Shown in pieces: positions 1-6,746 of a DNA stretch of 47,046 nt. The notes beneath the pieces were generated by a model. The model saw only the letters and a program-made list of their open reading frames with translations. It did not search any database and was not told the DNA's origin. Every line of letters starts with the position of its first letter. Position 1 is the stretch's first letter. A program made the translations under genes and the position numbers. Source of the DNA: Prochlorococcus marinus str. MIT 9302. GTDB lineage: Bacteria; Cyanobacteriota; Cyanobacteriia; PCC-6307; Cyanobiaceae. The DNA lies in assembly GCF_000759975.1 (NCBI RefSeq), contig NZ_JNAM01000008.1, positions 1 to 47,046 of the forward strand. The letters are read 5' to 3'.

Positions 1-17
1 GATCTTTTTAAATTCAT
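1..17 (-). CDS. Start of CP12-like small protein, cut by window edge
   Basis: Only the ATG and the next codons (MNLKR plus part of a serine codon) are present. They are identical to the start of the complete 62-aa gene at 46705-46893. If the window ends are joined through the 170-base repeat, this becomes the same gene. A GAGGT ribosome binding site lies about 8 bases before the ATG. Confidence 0.6.
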
Positions 18-170
18 AATTAATTACCTCAAAATTTTTGTTGGATTCTGGTTACAGAATTTGGATGGTCATGTATAAAAGAATTAAATTCTCTAGCAAG
101 CATCAGGCAGTCATATGCATCGCGAGCATAGAAACCTATTTGATGTGTACTGTTTGATGAATCTTTGTAA
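1..170. repeat. Terminal direct repeat, left copy
   Basis: Bases 1-170 are identical, with no mismatch that I can find, to the last 170 bases of the window (46877-47046). The repeat holds the first codons of a CP12-like gene and most of the following 61-aa gene, both on the minus strand. Because it begins at base 1 and ends at the final base, it marks end redundancy of a contig and is unlikely to be a chance internal repeat. Confidence 0.95.
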
Positions 171-214
171 CTTAGTAAATATTTTTTACAAGATCTGATT
201 GATGTTGAAGACAT
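29..214 (-). CDS. Small hypothetical protein, 61 aa
   Basis: A 61-residue protein with no recognised domain. It is basic at the N-terminus (MSSTSIRSCKKYLLSY) and carries a central GFYARDAYDCLMLAREFN stretch that looks like an amphipathic helix. It lies just upstream of, and on the same strand as, the CP12-like gene that begins at base 17, so the two are probably co-transcribed. A second copy, lacking its start, runs off the right edge of the window at 46905-47046. Small proteins of this style are common in picocyanobacterial islands; I cannot assign a function. Confidence 0.55.
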   Translation of the reverse strand: MSSTSIRSCKKYLLSYKDSSNSTHQIGFYARDAYDCLMLAREFNSFIHDHPNSVTRIQQKF

Positions 215-460
215 TTGAACCCATGGCTGCTACTACTAAGTTCTAACTAGACTAAGTAACCAACCGACTAAAAAAGATGTACGGTTTGAGGTACAGACAT
301 ATACGGATAAAGGATCAACAATTGGATTTCAATATGGATAAAATGTTTAAGACTGATCGAGAGAAATCGAGATAAAATATTATTTACAAGTCAATCGTAT
401 GTCTCAAGCTAGACCTACCATGCCACTAGATTTAGGTTTGTCTATAAATACAAATCTAGC
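215..460. other. Intergenic region sharing sequence with right accessory region
   Basis: No convincing gene. Segments such as GTACGGTTTGAGG and ACTGATC...TCGAGATAAAA recur, with changes, upstream of the paralogous CP12-like gene near 44398-44460, which suggests a shared promoter-side region duplicated with the gene. A hairpin with arms CTAGATTT (426-433) and AAATCTAG (452-459) lies at the right end and is followed by a short T-rich stretch. Confidence 0.4.
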
Positions 461-607
461 TTAGTTTTTAATTTTAAAAGAACTGATACAAAAGATAAAA
501 GGAGCACACTTTTAAAACTAATCTGGAAAGGTAAGGATTTAATAGAAAAGTCTTTTATTACTGTTTTCGAAGACATCAAAGATTATGAAATTGACTATGA
601 AGAGTAA
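461..607 (+). pseudogene. Remnant of MarR-type regulator, C-terminal third
   Basis: Read in frame to the stop at 605-607, this stretch encodes residues that match, with substitutions, the last 45 or so residues of the MarR-type protein at 45068-45469, including KGKDLIEKSF and the DYEIDYEE tail. Similarity fades upstream of about 461 and there is no start codon or helix-turn-helix region, so this is a truncated relic. Its stop overlaps the ATG of the next gene (TAATG), the same arrangement as in the intact copy. Confidence 0.65.
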
Positions 608-783
608 TGAATAATTTAATTAATCCTATAGCACTTGGAAAAGTTTTAAAGAAGTACAATTCAACTCCACAAAATAAACAGCAAGTAATATCCTTGTCTA
701 AAAGGAAAAAAGCAACATGGTCAGCCATTCATAGACTTGCAAGAAAACTAGAATTTAAGCAGTCAATAATTGATCAGCAGTAA
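607..783 (+). CDS. Small hypothetical protein, 58 aa, paralogue of the gene at 45469
   Basis: The ATG at 607 overlaps the stop of the MarR remnant. The 58-residue product (MNNLINPIALGKVLKK...) is nearly the same as the 61-residue protein at 45469-45654 and differs mainly at the C-terminus (DQQ instead of DQQQQH). The central WSAIHRLARKLEFKQS segment is predicted helical and basic, which could suit nucleic-acid or protein binding, but no family is recognised. The stop overlaps the ATG of the next gene by one base, suggesting translational coupling. It is intact although its upstream MarR partner is not. Confidence 0.7.
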   Translation: MNNLINPIALGKVLKKYNSTPQNKQQVISLSKRKKATWSAIHRLARKLEFKQSIIDQQ

Positions 784-1031
784 TGGAAAAATTTATTTTG
801 ATAAATAAAGATAGATCAAGAATAAAAGTATTTGAACCATTTGAAGATGTTTCCAAGCCATCTCCTTCTATTGATGCAATGATGATTAGTTATGCTTGCG
901 TTTACAAGAGATCAAGTAAACCAGTAATAAAAGGAAGCAGAGTAGAAACTATAGAAGCTGCAAGAAAAGAATATAAACAGTTATTAGAAGAAGGTTGGAA
1001 GAAAACTAGTATTTATAGAAATTATTTTTAA
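783..1031 (+). CDS. DUF1651-like small protein, 82 aa
   Basis: An 82-residue protein with an N-terminal charged strand region (INKDRSRIKVFEPFED) and a C-terminal ARKEYKQLLEEGWKKT helix. The ARxxYxxLxxxGW pattern resembles DUF1651, a small family frequent in marine picocyanobacteria; the assignment is by eye and moderate. The function of the family is unknown. Its start overlaps the preceding stop. A closely related copy at 45970 is truncated after residue 61. In the right-hand copy of this cluster a ClpS-like gene sits between the two small genes; here it is absent. Confidence 0.7.
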   Translation: MEKFILINKDRSRIKVFEPFEDVSKPSPSIDAMMISYACVYKRSSKPVIKGSRVETIEAARKEYKQLLEEGWKKTSIYRNYF

Positions 1032-1093
1032 TTTGATAAACATTTGCATAATTTCTTACAACTGGTAATTTTAGTGGAGTTGAATAAGTTCAA

Positions 1094-1309
1094 ATGCAAG
1101 ATCAAAGAATTGAAAAGATAGCAGCTATTGCAGTAAACACAACTAAGGTGCTGGTAATAATTTATCTAGGCTTCGTAGAAGTATTTAAAATTGGTAAATT
1201 ACTTAGAGAGAAGTTAGATGCTGAATTTGATATTTCTCGAAAATGGGCTTCACAAGCTTATTCAATTCTAAAAAAACGACATACGGAACGAAAAGTAGCG
1301 GGAGTTTAA
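1094..1309 (+). CDS. Hypothetical protein with hydrophobic N-terminal helix, 71 aa
   Basis: Starts at ATG 1094, 62 bases after the DUF1651-like gene on the same strand. Residues 15-33 (TKVLVIIYLGFVEVFKIG) form a hydrophobic or amphipathic helix. The C-terminal half is basic and helical (SRKWASQAYSILKKRHTERK). There is no recognised family. It could be a small membrane-associated protein, and it is the last member of the left module before gene remnants. Confidence 0.5.
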   Translation: MQDQRIEKIAAIAVNTTKVLVIIYLGFVEVFKIGKLLREKLDAEFDISRKWASQAYSILKKRHTERKVAGV

Positions 1310-1324
1310 GAATTTTTGCTATAA

Positions 1325-1453
1325 ATTAATTTTGCCAAAATTGTTCTTGAGAAAACTGGCTACCCAACAACTCCAGAATTTATTCATGGAGCTATAAAGA
1401 CATTTCTGTTTTCGTGGATTGGAACTCTTGAGCAGATTAAACGTGGGGGATAA
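1325..1453 (+). pseudogene. Open frame without start codon, probable gene remnant
   Basis: An open frame of 42 codons between stops, reading KIVLEKTGYPTTPEFIHGAI and ending IKRGG. The composition is protein-like but no ATG, GTG or TTG stands at its beginning. It may be the tail of a decayed gene. I do not recognise it. Confidence 0.25.
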
Positions 1454-1465
1454 TTACATCATCTC

Positions 1466-1549
1466 CTAGCTATCAAGTTTAGTTTTTAATTTTGCTGCCT
1501 TATGTAATAGTCCAACTGCTTCTTTTCTTCCAGTAGCAAAGCCATTCAT
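1466..1549 (-). CDS. Possible micro-protein, 27 aa
   Basis: ATG at 1549 reading MNGFATGRKEAVGLLHKAAK and ending TKLDS. The frame is open a further eight codons upstream. The short basic helix resembles tiny picocyanobacterial proteins, but the evidence is only composition and a start codon. It could equally be a remnant. Confidence 0.25.
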   Translation of the reverse strand: MNGFATGRKEAVGLLHKAAKLKTKLDS

Positions 1550-1810
1550 TGAGTAACGTTTAATACTTTATCTTCGATAAATAAAAGAATAGTCTAGAAT
1601 ATTAATTATCAATAAAAAACTCAAATTAATAATTTTTCTAGAAAGAAATATCAAAATTTAATGGTTAAGAATTTTCAAAAATATCCGTGTAATATAAAGC
1701 TTTTTTTTAAAAGTTCTACATTTGGGATTGCTTAATTTTCCTTCTAGAAAATAAAAAAAATCCTCGTATTAATTTTAAATTATCTATTATTTAGTAATTA
1801 TTAATACACA

Positions 1811-1981
1811 ATGAAATCTCTCCTTGAAAGAAAAAGATCCAAAGCGATATTTGGAATTGGGATAGTTGCTATAAGTATTGGTGTAATATCAAAAAAAGTA
1901 ATTAGTTATCCAGCGTCAGGATGCATGAAAGGGTCTCAAGAATTGACTTATAAGAAGGGAATAAACAACTACTTAATCTAA
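1811..1981 (+). CDS. Small membrane protein, 56 aa
   Basis: ATG at 1811. A basic N-terminus (LLERKRSKA) precedes one hydrophobic segment (AIFGIGIVAISIGVI, residues 12-26), so the protein is either anchored with the C-terminus outside or carries a signal-like segment. The tail has a single cysteine and many lysines. No family is recognised. It stands alone, with about 260 bases of AT-rich sequence upstream. Confidence 0.5.
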   Translation: MKSLLERKRSKAIFGIGIVAISIGVISKKVISYPASGCMKGSQELTYKKGINNYLI

Positions 1982-2004
1982 TTAATAATCTTCATAATTG
2001 ATCA

Positions 2005-2394
2005 TTAGTTCTTATATCCAGTCAATTTGGATAGTTCTTTTAGTGTTAGCACACCTAAAATTAGGTTTCCATTTATTTCCCATGAAGGAAACCCTTGAAT
2101 TTTTTTATCAATGCATAATTGAGTTTGACTGTTTTTGCCATCTTTTGCGCATTCAACCACATTAAGTTCCTTATAAGCTTGCTTACCAAAAAGTTCACTT
2201 TGATAAAGGCAATTAGGGCACCAATATGCTGAATATTTAACTACACCATTATCTTTAAGGTACTTTGCAAACTCAATAGATTCCTTAGTGCTTTCTGAAG
2301 TAACTATAAGTTCTTTTTGATTATGTAAATGGGAGCAATGAACTGCATTTGGTAAAGCAAGAACAGCAAATAGTGGGATTAATAAGCGTTTCAT
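2005..2394 (-). CDS. Secreted thioredoxin-like protein with CPNC motif
   Basis: 129 residues with an N-terminal signal peptide (residues 1-20, ending AVHCS; the cysteine at 20 could make it a lipoprotein). The domain that follows holds W58-C59-P-N-C62 and a GFPS cis-proline site near 103, as in thioredoxin-fold oxidoreductases, plus cysteines at 82 and 94. The pattern YSAYWCPNC...ECAKDG...C...GFPSWEING is that of the thioredoxin-like domain fused to vitamin K epoxide reductase (VKOR) in cyanobacteria. Here it stands alone without the VKOR membrane part. The likely place of action is the periplasm or thylakoid lumen, in disulfide formation. It overlaps the upstream gene by four bases (ATGA). 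Confidence 0.8.
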   Translation of the reverse strand: MKRLLIPLFAVLALPNAVHCSHLHNQKELIVTSESTKESIEFAKYLKDNGVVKYSAYWCPNCLYQSELFGKQAYKELNVVECAKDGKNSQTQLCIDKKIQGFPSWEINGNLILGVLTLKELSKLTGYKN

Positions 2395-2543
2395 TTATTT
2401 ACTACTTTTCCTCCATACTTCCTAACTATTTTATCAAGTAAAATACGAATATCTTTATTTTTTAGTTTCTCCATTTGCTGCAGATATTCAAGAAGATCAT
2501 ATATTTGATCCTGTGTGTCTTCATTTAATTCAGTAGCTGTCAT
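2391..2543 (-). CDS. Small hypothetical helical protein, 50 aa
   Basis: ATG at 2543, TGA overlapping the ATG of the thioredoxin-like gene (ATGA at 2391-2394), so the two are translationally coupled. The product is acidic then basic, with a LLEYLQQMEKLKNKDIRILL heptad-like stretch that could form a helix or coiled coil. No family is recognised. The coupling suggests a role tied to the secreted oxidoreductase, but nothing in the sequence shows what it is. Confidence 0.6.
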   Translation of the reverse strand: MTATELNEDTQDQIYDLLEYLQQMEKLKNKDIRILLDKIVRKYGGKVVNK

Positions 2544-2627
2544 TAAGATAAATGGGTTTAATCTTCCAATTTTAGATCGATAATAAAAATGTTTATTGTA
2601 TTAATACTTTTTTGCTATTTTTTTAAT

Positions 2628-2666
2628 GCGGACTAAGGTTCATTTCTCCACGAGGATTTAGTCCGC
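2628..2666 (+). repeat. Hairpin repeat, copy 1
   Basis: A 39-base element with 9-base perfect arms GCGGACTAA and TTAGTCCGC around a loop containing TCCACGAGGAT. Related elements lie at 44530-44569 (same arms, loop TCCACGATGAT) and, inverted, at 44731-44763 (different outer stem). No T tract follows, so it does not look like a terminator. It lies 85 bases upstream of the 50-aa gene start. Confidence 0.8.
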
Positions 2667-2793
2667 TGAAATATAAAGATTAAATTAATTTTAGGATCCC
2701 TTTTTTAGCAATTGTTTAGACATAGTTTCATAAATATTTATTATTGTTTAATTGCTACATCATATAGAAAAGCTATTTAACATAAACGCTATT

Positions 2794-2806
2794 AAGTGTG
2801 ACACCT
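2794..2806. promoter_or_regulatory. Candidate RHH operator downstream of regulator gene
   Basis: AAGTGTGACACCT matches the palindrome AAGTGTNACACTT found upstream of the neighbouring ribbon-helix-helix gene at 12 of 13 positions. It lies immediately after that gene's stop codon. Confidence 0.45.
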
Positions 2807-2807
2807 C

Positions 2808-3173
2808 TTATTCCAAAATATTGTTATTTTGCTTCATAACTTTCTTGAAATACTTAAACTCAATAAATTCATGCATCATTTTTATATTATCGGAGAATAT
2901 TTTTTTATTAACTTTATAATCATCACTATTACCTGGGTATTTATTGTTTTTAGAAAATGATTTTTGTTCAAAGGAATAATTGATGAAATTTTGTTTATCA
3001 CTATTATCAGGATGAAAAGAGTCGCTTAAAACTCCTCTAGACCTTAAAGCTTCTTCAACCAATAAACCTGTAACTTTTGACTGACTAAATTCATTTGCTA
3101 AGCACAATTTATCTATAATTTCGTGAATTTCTTCACTTGGCAAAAACCCAATTCTTTTCCTCTGCGAGGGCAT
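2808..3173 (-). CDS. Ribbon-helix-helix-like DNA-binding protein, 121 aa
   Basis: The first 50 residues (RKRIGFLPSEEIHEIIDKL, then FSQSKVTGLLVEEALRSRG) fit a CopG/Arc-type ribbon-helix-helix fold: a basic beta strand, then two helices. The remaining 70 residues are rich in Asn, Ser and Lys and have no recognised domain. Proteins of this type bind short palindromes as dimers and commonly repress their own promoter. Two 13-base palindromic sites lie just upstream and one just downstream, supporting autoregulation. There is no toxin-like partner next to it, so I would not call it an antitoxin. Confidence 0.7.
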   Translation of the reverse strand: MPSQRKRIGFLPSEEIHEIIDKLCLANEFSQSKVTGLLVEEALRSRGVLSDSFHPDNSDKQNFINYSFEQKSFSKNNKYPGNSDDYKVNKKIFSDNIKMMHEFIEFKYFKKVMKQNNNILE

Positions 3174-3186
3174 AATAATAAATTCG

Positions 3187-3199
3187 AAGTGTCACACTT
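3187..3199. promoter_or_regulatory. Palindromic operator AAGTGTCACACTT
   Basis: A perfect 13-base palindrome around one central base, 14 bases upstream of the ATG of the ribbon-helix-helix gene, where a repressor would block transcription start. The second, degenerate site is centred 22 bases further upstream. Confidence 0.6.
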
Positions 3200-3208
3200 G
3201 CACATTAC

Positions 3209-3221
3209 AAGTGTTGCACTA
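3209..3221. promoter_or_regulatory. Second, degenerate operator site
   Basis: AAGTGTTGCACTA matches the AAGTGTNACACTT palindrome at 11 of 13 positions. The centre-to-centre distance to the first site is 22 bases, about two helical turns, which suits cooperative binding on one face of the DNA. Confidence 0.4.
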
Positions 3222-3249
3222 TATTTAATTTAAGTCAACCAATTTTGTT

Positions 3250-3402
3250 ATGCATATATTAATATTGCCAGCCGGATTTATTCTATGGTACTTAGCTTAT
3301 GAAGCTAAACCTACTATTAATGATGAAGTAACACTTCATTGGGAAGAGAAAAACACAAATAAAAGAAATAAACTTTTAAATATAATTAACGAAAGCTTTT
3401 AA
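3250..3402 (+). CDS. Small membrane-anchored protein, 50 aa
   Basis: ATG at 3250. The N-terminus is hydrophobic (HILILPAGFILWYLAYEA), followed by an acidic then lysine-rich tail. One membrane helix is likely. It is divergent from the ribbon-helix-helix gene and could share its regulatory region, with the operators lying 29-63 bases upstream of this start. The family is not recognised. Confidence 0.5.
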   Translation: MHILILPAGFILWYLAYEAKPTINDEVTLHWEEKNTNKRNKLLNIINESF

Positions 3403-3404
3403 AA

Positions 3405-3578
3405 CTAACTGCTAACAAATTTTGACCATTCCTTGTGCTTAGAATCTAGATCTGAGATTAACTGTTTTTGATAAGTATATTTGAGTTGATTTTCGTTAAG
3501 AGACTTTTTTGTGATAATCATCTCTTTAGAGAAAAAATCAGGAGTGTTAGAACTACCAATTTCTTTTTTGATATCCAT
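3405..3578 (-). CDS. Small hypothetical protein, 57 aa
   Basis: ATG at 3578, convergent with the previous gene and two bases from its stop. A charged, soluble, helical protein (MDIKKEIGSSNTPDFFSKEM... ending KHKEWSKFVSS) without cysteines. There is no recognised domain, and the coding call rests on an intact frame with normal amino-acid use. Confidence 0.45.
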   Translation of the reverse strand: MDIKKEIGSSNTPDFFSKEMIITKKSLNENQLKYTYQKQLISDLDSKHKEWSKFVSS

Positions 3579-3740
3579 TAAAAAATTAAATCTATTAATT
3601 TATATAGGAGTTAACAGCCTTATGTCTTAATTTTTTTATATTCTTTTTATGTTTCCTTAATATATCTTTTTTGACATGATTGTAAAAATTATTAAATTAT
3701 TAAATAAAAAGGCTATATTAAAAAAAATACATTCTTTGGT

Positions 3741-3932
3741 ATGAATCTTAAGGAGAGAGGGATAACTATTGGAGATTTACTAATCACATTAATAATAATC
3801 CTCACTACTACAATAGTAGTTAAATCATTGAATAAGGATAAGGAAACGACACTTAACCCTCGTAATCAAGAGGAATTTTCTTATAACAAAACCTTATCAC
3901 CAAAAATTTATTTAAAAAACTTATCTGTTTAA
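3741..3932 (+). CDS. Pilin-like small membrane protein, 63 aa
   Basis: The N-terminus reads KERG-ITIGDLLITLIIILTT: charged residues, a glycine, then an unbroken hydrophobic helix. This mimics a class III signal (type IV prepilin cleavage site), except that Asp stands at mature position 5 where pilins usually have Glu. The remaining 35 residues are polar and too short for a pilin globular domain. It may be a pseudopilin-like fragment or simply a one-helix membrane protein. No peptidase or pilus genes lie nearby. Confidence 0.55.
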   Translation: MNLKERGITIGDLLITLIIILTTTIVVKSLNKDKETTLNPRNQEEFSYNKTLSPKIYLKNLSV

Positions 3933-4060
3933 TATGAATTAATTTTTTTTTAGTTTTTATTGATAATTTGTAATTTATTTATTTAACTAGTCCTTAATCT
4001 CTTATTTAAATTTCAAATATTAATATCTATCCACCATATAGTTTATGTACTTTAAAAATT

Positions 4061-4228
4061 TCAATGAAATGATTTAGAACTTTCCCATCTTAAATTATCT
4101 TTTAAATCATTGATATCATTAGATAGAGGAACTAAATTAACCATTTGGAGCATTTGAGTTTTATTTAGCCTATCAATAGCTATAAGTTTATTAAGCATTT
4201 CTAGAACAGATTTATCATTGATATTCAT
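4061..4228 (-). CDS. Small hypothetical protein, 55 aa
   Basis: ATG at 4228. A soluble, leucine- and asparagine-rich protein (SVLEMLNKLIAIDRLNKT near the start) predicted helical. There is no recognised family or motif. It is an isolated gene in the accessory stretch. Confidence 0.45.
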   Translation of the reverse strand: MNINDKSVLEMLNKLIAIDRLNKTQMLQMVNLVPLSNDINDLKDNLRWESSKSFH

Positions 4229-4430
4229 TATTTATAATTCAAAAAACTTTAATGTTTTAATGAAATAAGTCTATCTTAGAATTTAAAAATTACGCCTAAA
4301 ATTTCTAATATATTTGTTGCTACATATAAAAAAACATTTATAAATACTTCAAATAAAAATTTAACTATTAAGTTAAAATAATAAGCTCACTTTCTTATAA
4401 ATTCGTTTATTGTAAAAAAAAAAAAAAAAA

Positions 4431-4601
4431 ATGAAAAAAGACTCTAGGAAAGAATTTCTTAATAGAGATGAAGTAAATCAGATGATTGAATCAGCTATTA
4501 GAAGACACAATAGAAGATCAACAATAATTTCAAGTGTACTTGGCTGGATCTTAATAGGAGGTTATTCATTTGGACTTTTTCAAGCAGTACAAAACGTCTA
4601 A
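4431..4601 (+). CDS. Small membrane protein, 56 aa, behind a 17-A tract
   Basis: The ATG directly abuts a run of 17 A (4414-4430), so no Shine-Dalgarno sequence fits. The protein has a charged, arginine-rich N-terminal half (RRHNRRST) and one membrane helix (IISSVLGWILIGGYSFGLF). No family is recognised. The A tract could allow slippage in transcription or sequencing, but it lies outside the frame, so its effect would be on leader length only. Confidence 0.55.
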   Translation: MKKDSRKEFLNRDEVNQMIESAIRRHNRRSTIISSVLGWILIGGYSFGLFQAVQNV

Positions 4602-4664
4602 TCAAGGTCTCCAGTTAATTAGGCTAGGCTAGATGATAGATTAATACTAAATTTAGTATTAATT

Positions 4665-4886
4665 ATGAGGGAATATATAGAGGCAAATTTAACAGTTATT
4701 AGAAAATACTTAAGAAAACGAAAAAAGGTAATATCAAAATTGAACAATGCATCGATAATGGAAGAATTCAAAGAATGGAGCAAGGATCCAATACCGGAAA
4801 CAGAATCAATATGGACTTTACCTGACTTAACGAGCAATGAAAGATTAAGAAATTTTTGTCGCTCAATCAAAAAAGAAATAAGATAA
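4665..4886 (+). CDS. Small basic hypothetical protein, 73 aa
   Basis: ATG at 4665. A basic N-terminal helix (RKYLRKRKKVISKL) is followed by a tryptophan-containing segment (FKEWSKDPIPETESIWTLPD) and a basic C-terminus. The conserved-looking W and P pattern suggests a real picocyanobacterial gene. There is no membrane segment. The antisense frame at 4619-4894 is a shadow of this gene. Confidence 0.6.
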   Translation: MREYIEANLTVIRKYLRKRKKVISKLNNASIMEEFKEWSKDPIPETESIWTLPDLTSNERLRNFCRSIKKEIR

Positions 4887-4890
4887 TTTA

Positions 4891-5049
4891 TCAACTACCT
4901 AGTTGAATATGATTTAACTTTAAGTAGAAATAACCCGCAAATCCAACTATATTCAACACTATAACGAAAATCCAAGCTCCTATTGGTTGCTTAGAATCGA
5001 ACTTTTTAATTTTCATTTTATTCTTTAGCCTTTCAATATAATTAGCCAT
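4891..5049 (-). CDS. Small membrane protein, 52 aa
   Basis: ATG at 5049. A basic N-terminal third (RLKNKMKIKKFDSKQ) is followed by one membrane helix (GAWIFVIVLNIVGFAGYFYL). Such single-helix proteins with a positive-inside start are common in Prochlorococcus and often attach to photosynthetic membranes, but I cannot name this one. It is convergent with the 73-aa gene. Confidence 0.55.
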   Translation of the reverse strand: MANYIERLKNKMKIKKFDSKQPIGAWIFVIVLNIVGFAGYFYLKLNHIQLGS

Positions 5050-5353
5050 AATTAAAAATCACTTAAAAGAATAATTTAAATTATTATAAAGAGTTGAATT
5101 TAAATGAATCTTAAATAAAAAAAATTTACTTTAATTTAATTTTTATTATCTAGCCTATTAATGGGATATTTGATTAACTCCTTTTTGAGATTTTTTAAAA
5201 GTTTATTATGGTTCAAAATTGTAAATTTCCTTGTAAAGGAATAATGCCATTTCATTGAATTAAAAAAAACTTGCTAATTTATTATTAATAAAATTATAAT
5301 ACTTATTACGGTCATTTAGACCTTACATAATTCAAATAAGGACAAATTATTCC
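5050..5353. other. Intergenic region upstream of peroxiredoxin gene
   Basis: About 300 bases without a gene, very AT-rich. The right half carries a likely promoter for the peroxiredoxin gene. I see no RNA gene or repeat in the rest. Confidence 0.5.
5271..5300 (+). promoter_or_regulatory. Sigma-70-type promoter for peroxiredoxin gene
   Basis: TTGCTA (5271-5276) and a perfect TATAAT (5295-5300) are separated by 18 bases. Transcription would start near 5307 and give a leader of about 47 bases containing an AAGGA ribosome binding site. Confidence 0.5.
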
Positions 5354-5938
5354 ATGAGCTTAAGAGTTGGCCAAGAAGCACCAGATTTTAGTGCTACAGC
5401 AGTATATGATCAAGAGTTTAAGGAGATTACACTTTCAGGTCTAAGAGGTAAGTGGGTTGTTTTATTCTTTTACCCATTAGACTTTACATTTGTATGTCCA
5501 ACCGAGATCACTGCATTTAGTGATAGATATCAAGATTTCTCATCACTTAATACGGAAATACTCGGTGTATCAGTGGATAGCAAACACTGTCATTTGGCTT
5601 GGATACAAACTCCGAGAAATGAGGGAGGAATAGGCGATATTAACTATCCATTAGTTTCTGATTTAAAAAGAGAAATTTGCCAATCATACAATGTTCTAAA
5701 TGATGATGGAGAGGCAGATAGAGGTTTATTTCTTATCAATCCCGAAGGAATAGTTATGCATACGACTGTTAACAAAGCCCCTGTAGGCAGAAATGTTGAT
5801 GAGACACTAAGAATACTTCAAGGCTATCAATACGTTGCCGCAAATCCAGATGAAGTATGTCCAGCAAACTGGACCCCCGGTGAGAAAACAATGTTAGAAG
5901 ACCCCAAAGGTAGTAAAGAATATTTTTCTGCGCTATAG
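5354..5938 (+). CDS. 2-Cys peroxiredoxin
   Basis: 194 residues, the full length of a typical 2-Cys peroxiredoxin. It reduces hydrogen peroxide and organic peroxides using thioredoxin as donor. The peroxidatic cysteine is C48 in FTFVCPTE, and the resolving cysteine is C169 in DEVCPANW. The helper residues of the PxxxT/SxxC site (PLDFTFVC) are intact. The C-terminal tail has no YF motif, suggesting a form that resists over-oxidation. In cyanobacteria it is a main peroxide defence in the cytosol and near thylakoids. Start ATG at 5354 with AAGGA upstream. It is the first clear core gene of the block. Confidence 0.95.
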   Translation: MSLRVGQEAPDFSATAVYDQEFKEITLSGLRGKWVVLFFYPLDFTFVCPTEITAFSDRYQDFSSLNTEILGVSVDSKHCHLAWIQTPRNEGGIGDINYPLVSDLKREICQSYNVLNDDGEADRGLFLINPEGIVMHTTVNKAPVGRNVDETLRILQGYQYVAANPDEVCPANWTPGEKTMLEDPKGSKEYFSAL

Positions 5939-5953
5939 AAGGATTTGTAACTT

Positions 5954-6706
5954 TTACGTAAGTATTGAGTAATAAATAATTATAAAAAAATAAAAAATAA
6001 AAATATTCAGAATTGGGATCATATCCCTTTTTTGAGGTATATTAACAATCCAATCGCTTAAATTAGTTTTATACGATAGAAAAGACCACATAAAAAAAGA
6101 TATTTCAATAGCAAATAAGATAAAAACATTAATTATATTTATGTCATTCAAACCAAAATATCTATAAATATGAAACTGATCATCAATATTAATATTATTA
6201 ATTTGTATATACCAAATGCAAAAAGAACTCAAAATAAAATTTACTAATATTAATTTTTTAAATAAAAGTCTAGATTTCTTGAAAATTAATAAAATAGCAA
6301 TTAAAAGCATGAAAAAAGATAACTGAGAAATATCAGGTTGTTTTAATTTAATTCCCTGCAGAAATAAATTAGATACAAGATCAAAATTTATATATAAATA
6401 ATCAGCTATTAAGTAAGAAAGAAATAACAAATTTATTGCTACTAAGAATAATAAAGCTTTTCCTTTAATTATTATTTTACTATAAATTTTATTCTTATTA
6501 AATTTATAGTTTGTATAGTTATTTAATGAGTTTAAACATATCAAAGATGGGCATATAGTGCCGCTCAAATAGTAAAGAATCGAATAAAAAGAAATATTAT
6601 TAATACTGAATAAATATAAATTAAACCATTGTTTTTGAACAAAAGGAATAATAAGCAAGAATGAAAGTGTAATTATTAACCTTGTTGAGTTGTTTTTAAT
6701 TATCAA
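5954..6706 (-). CDS. Multi-pass membrane protein of unknown function, 250 aa
   Basis: A very hydrophobic protein with roughly six to eight membrane helices, the first at about residues 9-27. A short GTICPSLICLN segment with two cysteines near residue 50 is the only distinctive motif. No transporter or enzyme signature is visible. The best start is TTG at 6706; no ATG is available in frame nearby. It lies 40 bases downstream of the ftsH-like gene on the same strand, so it may be co-expressed with it and could be a partner or substrate in the membrane, though that is only inference from position. Confidence 0.65.
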   Translation of the reverse strand: MIIKNNSTRLIITLSFLLIIPFVQKQWFNLYLFSINNISFYSILYYLSGTICPSLICLNSLNNYTNYKFNKNKIYSKIIIKGKALLFLVAINLLFLSYLIADYLYINFDLVSNLFLQGIKLKQPDISQLSFFMLLIAILLIFKKSRLLFKKLILVNFILSSFCIWYIQINNINIDDQFHIYRYFGLNDINIINVFILFAIEISFFMWSFLSYKTNLSDWIVNIPQKRDMIPILNIFIFYFFIIIYYSILT

Positions 6707-6746
6707 GATAAATATTTTATTTATGATTTAATTTAAAACAATCAAA

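Noticed and set aside
399-464. A 21-codon frame beginning MSQARPT, similar in its first bases to sequence near 46532
   Set aside because: Too short, and the similarity covers only about 20 bases; it may be leftover repeat sequence.
4619-4894. A 91-codon minus-strand frame
   Set aside because: It overlaps the more credible plus-strand gene at 4665-4886, which has better composition.
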